The notes: generated by a model not told the origin, from the sequence alone. Counted from the first letter of the stretch, positions 42,928 through 51,844 are shown. The stretch is DNA of 64,000 bases from Pseudomonas fluorescens (GCF_902498185.1 NZ_CABVIX010000015.1:1-64000), one strand, 5' to 3'. A program made the numbers and translations.

Positions 42928-43362
42928 TTATTCCTCGAATTTGCCGCCAGCTGCTTCAATAGCCGCACGCGCACCTTTGGTGGCTGCGATACCCTTGATG
43001 GTGACCGCGCGAGTAACTTCGCCGGACAGCATGATTTTCACACGCTGTACGTTTTGGTTAATCACGTTGGCATCCTTCAGGGATTGCACGGTGACTACGT
43101 CGCCTTCCACTTTGGCCAGCTCGGACAGACGCACTTCTGCGCGGTCCATGGCTTTCAGGGAAACGAAGCCGAATTTCGGCAGACGACGGTGCAGCGGCTG
43201 TTGACCGCCTTCGAAGCCCGGAGCGATGGTGCCACCGGAACGGGAGGTCTGACCTTTGTGGCCGCGGCCACCGGTCTTGCCCAAACCGCTACCGATACCA
43301 CGACCCGGACGATGCTTCTCGCGACGGGAACCCGGCGCTGGACTCAGATCATTGAGTTTCAT
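42928..43362 (-). CDS. rplO: 50S ribosomal protein L15
   Basis: L15 (144 residues) binds 23S rRNA. The N-terminal Gly/Arg-rich tail KHRPGRGIGSGLGKTGGRGH and the C-terminal globular part GVKIMLSGEVT-like segment are as in the family. It lies 3 bp after rpmD and abuts secY. Confidence 0.97.
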   Translation of the reverse strand: MKLNDLSPAPGSRREKHRPGRGIGSGLGKTGGRGHKGQTSRSGGTIAPGFEGGQQPLHRRLPKFGFVSLKAMDRAEVRLSELAKVEGDVVTVQSLKDANVINQNVQRVKIMLSGEVTRAVTIKGIAATKGARAAIEAAGGKFEE

Positions 43363-43365
43363 CGA

Positions 43366-43542
43366 TTAACCCTCGACGCGCAGCATGTAGTAGGCCTTGT
43401 TGATCATCCCGCGGTTCTCGGGAGTATCCAGGACTTCTACAGTGTGACCGATGCGACGCAGACCCAGGCCCTTCACACACAGGATGTGGTTAGGCAGACG
43501 GCCGGCGGTGCTTTTGATCAGCGTTACTTTAACGGTAGCCAT
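43366..43542 (-). CDS. rpmD: 50S ribosomal protein L30
   Basis: This 58-residue protein has the L30 signature KVTLIKSTAGRLPNH and LGLRRIGHTVEVLDTPENRG. It begins at the ATG at 43540-43542, 2 bp after rpsE, and ends with TAA at 43366-43368. Confidence 0.96.
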   Translation of the reverse strand: MATVKVTLIKSTAGRLPNHILCVKGLGLRRIGHTVEVLDTPENRGMINKAYYMLRVEG

Positions 43543-43544
43543 GA

Positions 43545-44045
43545 TCAGATGATCTCCTCAACGCTCTTGCCGCGCTTGGCAGCAATGGATTCAGGAGACT
43601 GCATGGCCTTCAGACCCTTGAAAGTGGCATGAACCACGTTCACTGGGTTGGTCGAACCGTAGCACTTGGCCAGGACGTTCTGAACGCCAGCAACTTCCAG
43701 GACAGCACGCATTGCGCCACCGGCAATGATACCGGTACCGTCGGAGGCAGGCTGCATGTAAACCTTCGAGGCGCCGTGGGCAGCCTTGGTGGCGTACTGC
43801 AGGGTGGTGCCCTTCAGGTCAACCTGGATCATGTTGCGACGAGCAGCTTCCATGGCTTTCTGGATCGCGGCAGGTACTTCGCGCGACTTGCCACGGCCGA
43901 AGCCGACGCGACCCTTACCATCACCAACCACGGTCAACGCGGTGAAGGTGAAGATACGGCCGCCTTTTACGGTTTTTGCAACGCGGTTAACTTGAACCAG
44001 CTTCTCAATGTAGCCTTCGTCGCGCTTTTGGTCGTTATTTGCCAT
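43545..44045 (-). CDS. rpsE: 30S ribosomal protein S5
   Basis: S5 (166 residues) affects decoding fidelity at the mRNA entry site. It has the double-stranded RNA-binding-like N domain (KLVQVNRVAKTVKGGRIF, then VGDGKGRVGFGRGKSREVP) and the C domain with AGGAMRAVLEVAGVQNVLAK. It follows rplR by 3 bp. Confidence 0.97.
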   Translation of the reverse strand: MANNDQKRDEGYIEKLVQVNRVAKTVKGGRIFTFTALTVVGDGKGRVGFGRGKSREVPAAIQKAMEAARRNMIQVDLKGTTLQYATKAAHGASKVYMQPASDGTGIIAGGAMRAVLEVAGVQNVLAKCYGSTNPVNVVHATFKGLKAMQSPESIAAKRGKSVEEII

Positions 44046-44048
44046 AAC

Positions 44049-44399
44049 TTAGAACTCCAGCCCGCCTTCACGAGCAGCATCAGCCAGCGCCTTGACGCGG
44101 CCGTGGTACTTGAAGCCAGAACGGTCGAAAGCAACTTGAGAAACGCCAGCGGCTTTCGCGCGCTCGGCTACCAGCTTGCCAACCTTAGTGGCCGCGTCGA
44201 TGTTGCCGGTGGCACCATCACGCAGTTCTTTGTCCAAGGTCGAGGCGCTTGCCAGAACCTTGCTGCCGTCGGCCGAAATGACCTGGGCGTAGATGTGCTG
44301 CGAAGAGCGGAACACGCAGAGACGCACGACTTCGAGTTCGTGCATTTTCAGGCGTGCTTTGCGAGCGCGACGCAGTCGAGTAACTTTTTTGTCGGTCAT
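44049..44399 (-). CDS. rplR: 50S ribosomal protein L18
   Basis: L18 (116 residues) binds 5S rRNA. It has a basic N-terminal segment KKVTRLRRARKARLKM and the conserved C-terminal FDRSGFKYHGRVKALADAAREGG. It sits 10 bp after rplF in the spc operon. Confidence 0.97.
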   Translation of the reverse strand: MTDKKVTRLRRARKARLKMHELEVVRLCVFRSSQHIYAQVISADGSKVLASASTLDKELRDGATGNIDAATKVGKLVAERAKAAGVSQVAFDRSGFKYHGRVKALADAAREGGLEF

Positions 44400-44409
44400 T
44401 TGCTAGGCC

Positions 44410-44943
44410 CTACTTCTTCTTGGCTTCTTTACGACGGACTACTTCGTCCGCGTAACGCACACCCTTGCCCTTGTACGGCTCTGGTGGACGGAAATCGCGG
44501 ATTTCAGCGGCCACCTGACCAACCAGTTGCTTATCGATACCCTTGATCAGGATATCGGTCTGGCTTGGGGTCTCAGCGGTGATACCGGCTGGCAGTTCGT
44601 AGTCCACAGGATGCGAGAAGCCGAGAGCCAGGTTCAGCACGGTGCCCTTGGCTTGCGCCTTGTAACCAACACCGACCAGCTGGAGCTTGCGCTCGAAGCC
44701 TTGGCTTACGCCTTGGACCATGTTGTTTACCAGGGCACGGGTAGTACCGGCCATGGCACGAGCTTGCTGGTCACCATTGCGAGCAACGAAGCGCAGCTCG
44801 CCAGACTCTTCGGTAACTTCAACAGAATTGTGAACGTTCAGTTCGAGAGTGCCCTTGGCACCCTTCACCGAAAGCTGTTGACCGGCGAATTTTACTTCGA
44901 CGCCAGACGGCAGCTTTACGGGGTTCTTAGCGACGCGAGACAT
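44410..44943 (-). CDS. rplF: 50S ribosomal protein L6
   Basis: L6 (177 residues) is a two-repeat protein near the factor-binding site. It begins MSRVAKNPVKLPSGVEV and has the C-terminal signature PEPYKGKGVRYADEVVRRKE. It follows rpsH by 12 bp. Confidence 0.97.
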   Translation of the reverse strand: MSRVAKNPVKLPSGVEVKFAGQQLSVKGAKGTLELNVHNSVEVTEESGELRFVARNGDQQARAMAGTTRALVNNMVQGVSQGFERKLQLVGVGYKAQAKGTVLNLALGFSHPVDYELPAGITAETPSQTDILIKGIDKQLVGQVAAEIRDFRPPEPYKGKGVRYADEVVRRKEAKKK

Positions 44944-44955
44944 GCCTATCCCCCC

Positions 44956-45348
44956 TTAGAACACTGTGCACAGAACTTCGCCACCGACACCGGCAGCGCG
45001 CGCAGCGCGATCAGTCATCACACCTTTGCTGGTGGTGACAATAGACACGCCCAGACCGCCACGTACTTTCGGCAGGTCCGAGACGGACTTGTACTGGCGC
45101 AGGCCTGGACGGCTGGTGCGCTTCAGTTCCTCGATGACCGGACGGCCTTCGAAGTACTTCAGTTCGATCGACAGGGACGGTTTGACCTCAGCGCTGACTT
45201 GATAGCCGGCGATGTAGCCTTCGTCTTTGAGAACTTTTGCTACCGCAACCTTCAGAGTCGAAGAAGGCATGCTTACGACGGACTTTTCAGCCATCTGGGC
45301 ATTACGGATGCGAGTTAGCATGTCCGCTAACGGGTCCTGCATACTCAT
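44956..45348 (-). CDS. rpsH: 30S ribosomal protein S8
   Basis: S8 (130 residues) binds 16S rRNA and, in E. coli, represses the spc operon. It starts MSMQDPLADMLTRIRNAQ and ends with the family motif GVSIVTTSKGVMTDRAAR. Unusually it is separated from rpsN by 211 bp holding two hairpins. Confidence 0.97.
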   Translation of the reverse strand: MSMQDPLADMLTRIRNAQMAEKSVVSMPSSTLKVAVAKVLKDEGYIAGYQVSAEVKPSLSIELKYFEGRPVIEELKRTSRPGLRQYKSVSDLPKVRGGLGVSIVTTSKGVMTDRAARAAGVGGEVLCTVF

Positions 45349-45416
45349 GGGCTAGATGCTCCTGATACAAGAAATATTAGCCTCTCGGCTATAACAACCA
45401 CCTGAGCAGGCAGGTC

Positions 45417-45443
45417 AAAAAACCCGGGCTCAGGTGAGCCGGT
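45417..45443 (-). terminator. Hairpin 2 between rpsN and rpsH
   Basis: On the minus strand CCGGCTCA and TGAGCCCGG pair with one bulge, followed by GTTTTTTG. It is the second of two terminator-like structures in this gap. Confidence 0.65.
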
Positions 45444-45467
45444 CATTCTAGACACATAGCAGAAACG

Positions 45468-45495
45468 AAACAAGCCCCACGAGGGGGCTTGTTTC
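45468..45495 (-). terminator. Hairpin 1 between rpsN and rpsH
   Basis: On the minus strand ACAAGCCCC-CTCGT-GGGGCTTGT forms a strong stem followed by TTCGTTTC. It lies 65 bp after the rpsN stop and could end part of the spc transcripts. Confidence 0.72.
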
Positions 45496-45559
45496 TGTGC
45501 GAAGTCACCGATGGTCGGAAGATCACTCCCCTTCCATCGGCATCCTCGCCCTGCAGGGC

Positions 45560-45865
45560 TTACCAGCTGGCCTTGACCAGACCTGGTACGTCACCACGCA
45601 TTGCTGCTTGACGCAGCATGTTACGGCCGAGGCCGAACTTGCGGTAGACGCCGTGTGGACGACCGGTCAGGCGGCAGCGGTTACGCAGACGAGCAGGGCT
45701 CGCATCACGTGGTTGCTTCTGCAGGGCGACAACGGCAGCGAAACGCTCTTCAGGAGAAGCGTTCACGTCGACGATGGTCGCTTTCAGCTCGGCACGCTTC
45801 TTGGCGTACTTGGCAACCGTGAGCTGACGCTTCAGCTCGCGGTTTTTCATGCTCTTCTTGGCCAT
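45560..45865 (-). CDS. rpsN: 30S ribosomal protein S14
   Basis: S14 (101 residues from the ATG at 45863-45865) is the longer form without zinc cysteines (CxxC absent). It starts MAKKSMKNRELKRQLT and has RLRNRCRLTGRPHGVYRKFGL with the usual C-terminal GDVPGLVKASW. It follows rplE by 13 bp. The upstream extension to 45931 overlaps rplE and is rejected. Confidence 0.96.
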   Translation of the reverse strand: MAKKSMKNRELKRQLTVAKYAKKRAELKATIVDVNASPEERFAAVVALQKQPRDASPARLRNRCRLTGRPHGVYRKFGLGRNMLRQAAMRGDVPGLVKASW

Positions 45866-45878
45866 TTTCCTACTCCAA

Positions 45879-46418
45879 TCAGTTGCGGAACGGGAATTTG
45901 AAAGCACGCAGCAGAGCGCGGCCTTCGTCATCCGAACGAGCAGTGGTGGTCAGGGTAATGTCCAGACCGCGCAGAGCATCGATCTTGTCGTAGTCGATTT
46001 CCGGGAAGATGATCTGCTCTTTGACGCCCATGCTGTAGTTGCCACGACCATCGAAGGACTTGGCATTCAGGCCGCGGAAGTCGCGAACCCGAGGCAGGGA
46101 GATCGCCAGCAGGCGGTCCAGGAACTCGTACATACGATCACGGCGCAGGGTAACCTTGACGCCAATCGGCCAACCCTCACGGACTTTGAAGCCCGCGATG
46201 GATTTGCGTGCGAAAGTCACAACCGGCTTTTGACCAGTGATCTTCTCGAGGTCAGCTACTGCGTGCTCGATGATCTTCTTGTCGCCGATTGCTTCACCCA
46301 GACCCATGTTCAGGGTGATTTTGGTAACGCGCGGGACTTCCATCACGTTCGAAAGCTTAAGTTCTTCCTTAAGCTTTGGAGCGATTTCGTTCCGGTAAAT
46401 CTCTTTCAGTCGTGCCAT
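45879..46418 (-). CDS. rplE: 50S ribosomal protein L5
   Basis: L5 (179 residues) binds 5S rRNA and touches the P-site tRNA. Family segments are VPRVTKITLNMGLGEA near residue 28 and FPEIDYDKIDALRGLDITLTT in the C-terminal half. It follows rplX by 20 bp. Confidence 0.97.
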   Translation of the reverse strand: MARLKEIYRNEIAPKLKEELKLSNVMEVPRVTKITLNMGLGEAIGDKKIIEHAVADLEKITGQKPVVTFARKSIAGFKVREGWPIGVKVTLRRDRMYEFLDRLLAISLPRVRDFRGLNAKSFDGRGNYSMGVKEQIIFPEIDYDKIDALRGLDITLTTTARSDDEGRALLRAFKFPFRN

Positions 46419-46438
46419 GGTCTTCTACCTAGCAGTGT

Positions 46439-46753
46439 TCAAGCATCAACCGCTTTTTGGGTCGACTTGAAGACACGAATTTTCTTGCCGTCTTCTACTT
46501 TGAAGCCAACGCGGTCAGCCTTGTTGGTTTCACCATTGAAAATGGCAACGTTGGAAGCGTGCAGTGGCGCTTCTTTCTCGACGATACCGCCCTGAACGCC
46601 CGACATCGGGTTAGGCTTGGTATGACGCTTCACCAGGTTGACACCACCGATGACCAGACGGTCATCAGCGAGTACCTTCAGCACCTTACCGCGCTTACCT
46701 TTGTCTTTGCCGGCGATCACGATGATCTCGTCGTCACGACGAATCTTTTGCAT
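46439..46753 (-). CDS. rplX: 50S ribosomal protein L24
   Basis: L24 (104 residues) is an early 50S assembly protein. The KOW motif is visible in DEIIVIAGKDKGKRGKVLKV, followed by GVNLVKRHTKPNPMSGVQGG. It follows rplN by 11 bp. Confidence 0.97.
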   Translation of the reverse strand: MQKIRRDDEIIVIAGKDKGKRGKVLKVLADDRLVIGGVNLVKRHTKPNPMSGVQGGIVEKEAPLHASNVAIFNGETNKADRVGFKVEDGKKIRVFKSTQKAVDA

Positions 46754-46764
46754 GTCGGATCTCC

Positions 46765-47133
46765 TTACAGCACTTCAGGGGCGAGCGAGACGATCTTCAT
46801 GAACTTCTCGTTGCGAAGTTCACGGGTCACTGGCCCGAAGATGCGAGTGCCGATCGGCTCTTGCTTGTTGTTCAGCAGAACAGCAGCGTTACCGTCGAAA
46901 CGAATGATGGAACCGTCAGCGCGACGTACACCGTGACGGGTACGTACGACAACAGCAGTCATCACCTGGCCTTTTTTGACCTTGCCGCGTGGAATTGCTT
47001 CCTTCACGGTTACTTTGATGATGTCACCGATGCCGGCATAACGGCGGTGCGAACCGCCGAGAACCTTGATGCACATGACGCGACGAGCGCCGCTGTTATC
47101 GGCCACATCGAGCATGGATTGAGTCTGAATCAT
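46765..47133 (-). CDS. rplN: 50S ribosomal protein L14
   Basis: L14 (122 residues) forms an intersubunit bridge. It starts MIQTQSMLDVADNSGARRVMC and carries RRYAGIGDIIKVTVKEA. In E. coli it opens the spc operon; here it follows rpsQ by only 23 bp and I see no separate promoter, so S10 and spc may be read together. Confidence 0.97.
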   Translation of the reverse strand: MIQTQSMLDVADNSGARRVMCIKVLGGSHRRYAGIGDIIKVTVKEAIPRGKVKKGQVMTAVVVRTRHGVRRADGSIIRFDGNAAVLLNNKQEPIGTRIFGPVTRELRNEKFMKIVSLAPEVL

Positions 47134-47156
47134 AAAATTTCTCCGACCCTTCGCCC

Positions 47157-47423
47157 TTAGACTTCAACAGCGCGTTCGATGACTTCAACCAGCGCCCAGG
47201 ACTTGGTCTTGGCCAGCGGACGGGTTTCGCGAATGGAAACCTTGTCGCCGATCTTGCACTGGTTGGTCTCGTCATGCGCGTGCAGCTTAGTCGAACGCTT
47301 AACGTATTTACCGTAGATCGGGTGCTTTACGCGACGCTCGATCAGAACGGTGATGGTCTTGTCCATTTTGTCGCTGACGACACGGCCAGTCAGCGTACGG
47401 ACGGTTTTTTCAGCTTCAGCCAT
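47157..47423 (-). CDS. rpsQ: 30S ribosomal protein S17
   Basis: S17 (88 residues from ATG at 47421-47423) is an OB-fold protein that binds 16S rRNA early in assembly. Segments are LTGRVVSDKMDKTITVLIE and ETRPLAKTKSWALVEVIERA. It follows rpmC by 2 bp; the two-codon longer start at 47429 would overlap it and lacks support. Confidence 0.96.
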   Translation of the reverse strand: MAEAEKTVRTLTGRVVSDKMDKTITVLIERRVKHPIYGKYVKRSTKLHAHDETNQCKIGDKVSIRETRPLAKTKSWALVEVIERAVEV

Positions 47424-47425
47424 GA

Positions 47426-47617
47426 TCACTTACCTGCCTGCTGGTTGAGCACAGTTTTCACGCGAGCGATGTCACGCTTAACTTGCGAGAGCAGGTGCGA
47501 CTGCCCCAACTGGCCAGTTGCTTTCTGCATGCGCAGATTGAACTGGTCGCGCAGCAAGCCGAGCAGTTGCTCGTTCAGTTGCTGTGCTGATTTCTCACGA
47601 AGTTCATTCGCTTTCAT
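47426..47617 (-). CDS. rpmC: 50S ribosomal protein L29
   Basis: L29 (63 residues) is a helical protein at the tunnel exit. It starts [18 protein letters not shown] and contains [25 protein letters not shown] (read as two adjoining parts). Its ATG at 47615-47617 overlaps the rplP TGA by one base (TGATG). Confidence 0.96.
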
Positions 47618-48030
47618 CACATCACCGTCCGCTTAACAAAGGAGGTGGCAAGTGGCAGCTTCGCAGCAGCCAGGGCGAATGCCTCACGAGCCAACTCTTC
47701 AGAAACACCCTCGATCTCGTACAGGACCTTGCCTGGCTGGATCTGGGCAACCCAGTACTCCACGGAACCCTTACCTTTACCCATCCGCACTTCGAGAGGC
47801 TTCTTGGTAACCGGCTTGTCCGGGAATACACGGATCCAGATCTTGCCGCCACGTTTAACGTGACGGGTCAGAGCACGACGTGCCGACTCGATCTGGCGGG
47901 CGGTGAGACGACCGCGAGCAACAGCCTTCAGGGCGAATTCGCCGAAGCTGACCTTGCTACCGCGCAGTGCCAGACCACGGTTGTGGCCAGTCATCTGCTT
48001 GCGGAATTTTGTACGCTTTGGTTGCAACAT
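47617..48030 (-). CDS. rplP: 50S ribosomal protein L16
   Basis: L16 (137 residues) lines the A-site tRNA path. It starts [21 protein letters not shown] and contains [22 protein letters not shown], split over the conserved loop that contacts tRNA. It overlaps rpmC by one base. Confidence 0.97.
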
Positions 48031-48042
48031 TTGGCGTACCCC

Positions 48043-48729
48043 TTACTTAGCAGCTTTTTTACGAGGCGCTGGTGCTTGTGGTTTCAGTTCTTCTTGGCGA
48101 CCACCAATAACTTCGCCTTTGAAGATCCAAACCTTGACACCGATCACACCGTAGGTGGTGTGAGCTTCGTAGGTGGCATAGTCGATATCGGCACGCAGGG
48201 TGTGCAGTGGCACACGACCTTCGCGATACCATTCAGTACGTGCGATCTCAGCACCGCCGAGACGACCGCTCACCTGGATCTTGATGCCCTTGGCACCAAT
48301 ACGCATGGCGTTCTGCACGGCGCGCTTCATGGCGCGACGGAACATTACGCGGCGCTCCAGCTGCTGAGCTACGCTCTGCGCAACCAGCATACCGTCGAGT
48401 TCCGGCTTGCGGATCTCTTCGATGTTGATGTGCACAGGCACACCCATTTGCTTGGTCAGGTCCTGACGCAGCTTCTCAACATCTTCACCTTTCTTCCCGA
48501 TAACGATACCTGGACGAGCGGTGTGAATGGTGATGCGTGCAGTCTGAGCCGGACGATGGATATCGATACGGCTTACGGACGCGCTTTTTAGTTTGTCTTG
48601 GAGGTACTCACGTGTTTTCAGATCCTTCAACAGGTAATCTGCGTAAGTAGCACCGTCTGCGTACCAGACGGAGGTGTGCTCCTTGACGATTCCCAGGCGA
48701 ATGCCAGTGGGATGTACTTTCTGACCCAT
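48043..48729 (-). CDS. rpsC: 30S ribosomal protein S3
   Basis: S3 (228 residues from ATG at 48727-48729) forms part of the mRNA helicase at the entry tunnel. The KH domain GxxG is visible in HTARPGIVIGKKGEDVEKL around residue 75. The C domain carries ARTEWYREGRVPLHTLRADID. A longer frame to 48813 overlaps rplV and is rejected. Confidence 0.97.
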   Translation of the reverse strand: MGQKVHPTGIRLGIVKEHTSVWYADGATYADYLLKDLKTREYLQDKLKSASVSRIDIHRPAQTARITIHTARPGIVIGKKGEDVEKLRQDLTKQMGVPVHINIEEIRKPELDGMLVAQSVAQQLERRVMFRRAMKRAVQNAMRIGAKGIKIQVSGRLGGAEIARTEWYREGRVPLHTLRADIDYATYEAHTTYGVIGVKVWIFKGEVIGGRQEELKPQAPAPRKKAAK

Positions 48730-48742
48730 CTGATCGACTCCG

Positions 48743-49075
48743 TTACTTGTCCGCAACCTTGACAGTGATATGGCAAGACCGCTTGACGATGCGATCAGCG
48801 CGGCCTTTGGCACGCGGCATGATGCGCTTCAGCGAACGCCCTTCGTTGACGAAAACGGTGGAGACCTTGAGGTCATCAACGTCTGCGCCTTCGTTATGTT
48901 CGGCGTTGGCAACGGCCGACTCGAGGACTTTCTTCATGATTTCAGCGGCTTTTTTGCTGCTGAAGGCCAACAGGTTGAGCGCTTCGCCCACCTTCTTCCC
49001 GCGGATCTGGTCGGCGACCAAGCGGGCTTTCTGGGCGGAGATTCGAGCGCCCGACAACTTAGCGGCTACTTCCAT
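48743..49075 (-). CDS. rplV: 50S ribosomal protein L22
   Basis: L22 (110 residues) lines the exit tunnel, and its loop ([20 protein letters not shown] region) is where macrolide-resistance changes occur; the wild-type-like pattern is present. It lies between rpsS and rpsC. Confidence 0.97.
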
Positions 49076-49086
49076 TTCCTAACCCC

Positions 49087-49362
49087 TTAACGCTTGGCTT
49101 TCTTGTCAGCCACGTGCCCACGATAAGTGCGGGTACCGGCAAACTCGCCCAGTTTGTGGCCGACCATGTCTTCGTTCACGAGAACTGGGACATGTTGACG
49201 ACCGTTGTGTACCGCGATGGTCAGACCGACCATTTGTGGCAGGATCATCGAACGGCGCGACCAGGTTTTCACTGGCTTGCGATCGTTCTTCTCCGTCGCC
49301 ACTTCGATCTTCTTCAGTAGGTGAAGATCGATAAAAGGACCTTTTTTCAGAGAACGTGGCAC
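49087..49362 (-). CDS. rpsS: 30S ribosomal protein S19
   Basis: S19 (91 residues) sits on the 30S head beside S13. It begins MPRSLKKGPFIDLHLLKK and contains TWSRRSMILPQMVGLTIAVHNG. It follows rplB by 16 bp. Confidence 0.97.
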   Translation of the reverse strand: MPRSLKKGPFIDLHLLKKIEVATEKNDRKPVKTWSRRSMILPQMVGLTIAVHNGRQHVPVLVNEDMVGHKLGEFAGTRTYRGHVADKKAKR

Positions 49363-49378
49363 TGTCGTATCCCTCTAT

Positions 49379-50203
49379 TTACTTGCGACGACGGACGATC
49401 ATTTTGTCGGTACGCTTATTACCACGAGTCTTCGCACCCTTGGTCGGGAAGCCCCATGGCGATACCGGATGACGACCACCGGAGGTACGACCTTCACCAC
49501 CACCATGTGGGTGGTCAACCGGGTTCATGGCAACACCACGAACGGTTGGGCGAACGCCACGCCAGCGCTTGGCACCAGCTTTACCCAGCGAACGCAGGCT
49601 GTGCTCGGAGTTCGAGACTTCGCCCAGGGTCGCACGGCACTCGGCCAGTACTTTACGCATCTCGCCGGAGCGCAGACGCAGGGTCACGTAGACGCCTTCA
49701 CGAGCGATCAGCTGAGCCGAAGCACCAGCGGAACGAGCGATCTGAGCACCTTTACCCGGCTTCAGTTCGACGCCGTGAATGGTGCTACCTACTGGGATGT
49801 TACGCAGCTGCAGGGAGTTGCCTGGCTTGATTGGAGCCAGAGCGCCTGCGATCAGCTGGTCGCCAGCACTCACGCCTTTAGGCGCGATGATGTAGCGACG
49901 CTCACCGTCTGCGTAGCAAAGCAGGGCGATGTGAGCAGTACGGTTAGGGTCGTATTCGATACGCTCGACAGTGGCGGCGATGCCGTCCTTGTCGTTGCGA
50001 CGGAAGTCGACCATACGGTAATGCTGCTTGTGACCACCACCTACGTGACGAGTAGTGATGCGGCCATTGTTGTTACGACCACCAGACTTCGATTTTTTCT
50101 CGAGCAGCGGTGCGTGAGGAGCGCCTTTGTGCAGCTCCTGGTTGACCACCTTGACCACGAAACGGCGGCCAGGGGAAGTCGGTTTGCATTTAACGATTGC
50201 CAT
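49379..50203 (-). CDS. rplB: 50S ribosomal protein L2
   Basis: L2 (274 residues) is needed for subunit joining and peptidyl transfer. It shows ITTRHVGGGHKQHYRMVDFRR near residue 50 and the C-terminal VRGVAMNPVDHPHGGGEGRT with the conserved His. It follows rplW by 14 bp. Confidence 0.97.
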   Translation of the reverse strand: MAIVKCKPTSPGRRFVVKVVNQELHKGAPHAPLLEKKSKSGGRNNNGRITTRHVGGGHKQHYRMVDFRRNDKDGIAATVERIEYDPNRTAHIALLCYADGERRYIIAPKGVSAGDQLIAGALAPIKPGNSLQLRNIPVGSTIHGVELKPGKGAQIARSAGASAQLIAREGVYVTLRLRSGEMRKVLAECRATLGEVSNSEHSLRSLGKAGAKRWRGVRPTVRGVAMNPVDHPHGGGEGRTSGGRHPVSPWGFPTKGAKTRGNKRTDKMIVRRRK

Positions 50204-50217
50204 GATGCACCCCTTCC

Positions 50218-50517
50218 TTACTCAGCACTGCTGCTGAAATCGAGATCTTGGCCTGGCTGAAGGGAGACGATCGCCTTCTTCCAGTCATTACGCTTGCCCA
50301 GACCACGTGCGGTACGCTTGGTTTTACCCAGAACGTTGACAGTCGACACGTTTTCGACTTGTACGCCGAACAGGCTCTCGACAGCTTTCTTGATTTCCAG
50401 CTTGGTTGCGTCGGTAGCAACCTTGAATACGAACTGGCCTTTCTTCTCAGCCAGAACGGTAGCCTTCTCGGAAACATGCGGGCCAAGGAGGACTTTAAAT
50501 ACGCGTTCCTGGTTCAT
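50218..50517 (-). CDS. rplW: 50S ribosomal protein L23
   Basis: L23 (99 residues) is the docking site for trigger factor and SRP at the tunnel exit. It has LLGPHVSEKATVLAEK and KLEIKKAVESLFGVQVENV. Its ATG overlaps the rplD stop as ATGA. Confidence 0.97.
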   Translation of the reverse strand: MNQERVFKVLLGPHVSEKATVLAEKKGQFVFKVATDATKLEIKKAVESLFGVQVENVSTVNVLGKTKRTARGLGKRNDWKKAIVSLQPGQDLDFSSSAE

Positions 50518-51116
50518 CCCAGCAGCTCCTCGAATTTCTTCACGGCCGACACAGTGATCAACACTTTGTCATAGGCGATCAGACTGACCGGATCGGAACC
50601 TTGAACGTCACGTACGTCGACGTGCGGCAGGTTGCGAGCAGCCAGGTACAGGTTCTGGTCAACGGCGTCGGAAACGATCAGCACGTCGCTCAGACCCATG
50701 CCATTCAGCTTATTCAGCAGGTCTTTGGTCTTTGGTGCTTCAACAGCGAAGTCCTGAACCACGACCAGACGGTCGGTACGCGCCAGCTCGGCGAGGATGG
50801 AACGCAGTGCAGCGCGATACATCTTCTTGTTGAGCTTTTGCGAGTGGTCCTGTGGACGAGCTGCGAAAGTGGTGCCACCGCCGCGCCAGATCGGGCTACG
50901 GATGGTACCGGCACGAGCGCGGCCAGTACCCTTCTGACGCCATGGGCGCTTACCGCCACCGGATACGTCGGAACGGGTCTTTTGCTGCTTGGTGCCCTGA
51001 CGGCCGCCGGCCATGTAGGCCACGACTGCTTGGTGAACCAGCGTCTCGTTGAATTCGCCACCGAAAATCAGTTCGGAAACTTCGATCGCTTGAGCGTCAT
51101 TTACATTTAATTGCAT
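50514..51116 (-). CDS. rplD: 50S ribosomal protein L4
   Basis: L4 (200 residues) reaches into the exit tunnel with its long loop (GGGKRPWRQKGTGRARAGTI, residues ~49-70). In E. coli it also represses the S10 operon through a leader; the leader here is too short for that structure. It overlaps rplW by 4 bp. Confidence 0.97.
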   Translation of the reverse strand: MQLNVNDAQAIEVSELIFGGEFNETLVHQAVVAYMAGGRQGTKQQKTRSDVSGGGKRPWRQKGTGRARAGTIRSPIWRGGGTTFAARPQDHSQKLNKKMYRAALRSILAELARTDRLVVVQDFAVEAPKTKDLLNKLNGMGLSDVLIVSDAVDQNLYLAARNLPHVDVRDVQGSDPVSLIAYDKVLITVSAVKKFEELLG

Positions 51117-51128
51117 GTCAGCTTCCCC

Positions 51129-51764
51129 TTAACCGCGAGCCTTGGCAGCCGGACGCACAACCACGTCACCGCCAGTAGCGCCTGGAACGGCACCCTTGAC
51201 CAGCAACAGATTGCGTTCAGCGTCGACGCGCACTACTTCCAGGGACTGAACGGTCACGCGCTCGGCGCCCATGTGACCGGACATTTTCTTGCCCTTGAAT
51301 ACACGACCAGGAGTCTGGCACTGGCCGATAGAGCCCGGGACGCGGTGGGAAACGGAGTTACCGTGGGTGTTATCTTGACCACGGAAGTTCCAGCGCTTGA
51401 TGGTACCGGCGAAGCCTTTACCTTTGGACTGACCGGTAACATCTACCAGTTGACCAGCAGCGAAGAGCTCGGCGTTGATCGAGTCGCCAGCCTGGTAGTC
51501 GCCTTCTTCAAGACGGAATTCCCAGACACCGCGACCAGCTGCAACGTTCGCCTTTGCGAAGTGACCTGCCTGAGCAGCAGTCACACGCGAAGCACGACGC
51601 TCGCCGACAGTGACTTGCACTGCACGATAGCCATCAGTTTCTTCGGTTTTGAACTGGGTGACGCGATTCGGCTCGATCTCAATGACCGTGACCGGAATGG
51701 AGACACCTTCTTCGGTGAAAATACGGGTCATACCGCATTTACGACCGACTACACCAATAGTCAT
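51129..51764 (-). CDS. rplC: 50S ribosomal protein L3
   Basis: L3 (211 residues from the ATG at 51762-51764, with GAGG upstream) touches the peptidyl-transferase centre. Segments are MTIGVVGRKCGMTRIFTEEG and RWNFRGQDNTHGNSVSHRVPG (two adjoining parts), containing the Gln that is methylated in E. coli. An extension to 51797 lacks a ribosome site. Confidence 0.97.
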   Translation of the reverse strand: MTIGVVGRKCGMTRIFTEEGVSIPVTVIEIEPNRVTQFKTEETDGYRAVQVTVGERRASRVTAAQAGHFAKANVAAGRGVWEFRLEEGDYQAGDSINAELFAAGQLVDVTGQSKGKGFAGTIKRWNFRGQDNTHGNSVSHRVPGSIGQCQTPGRVFKGKKMSGHMGAERVTVQSLEVVRVDAERNLLLVKGAVPGATGGDVVVRPAAKARG

Positions 51765-51844
51765 GTTGTAAACCTCATGAGTGTACGGGGCTTTCACCCG
51801 CTATGGCCGCCCATTTCAGAGCGTTACACGACTAAGACCGTGTC

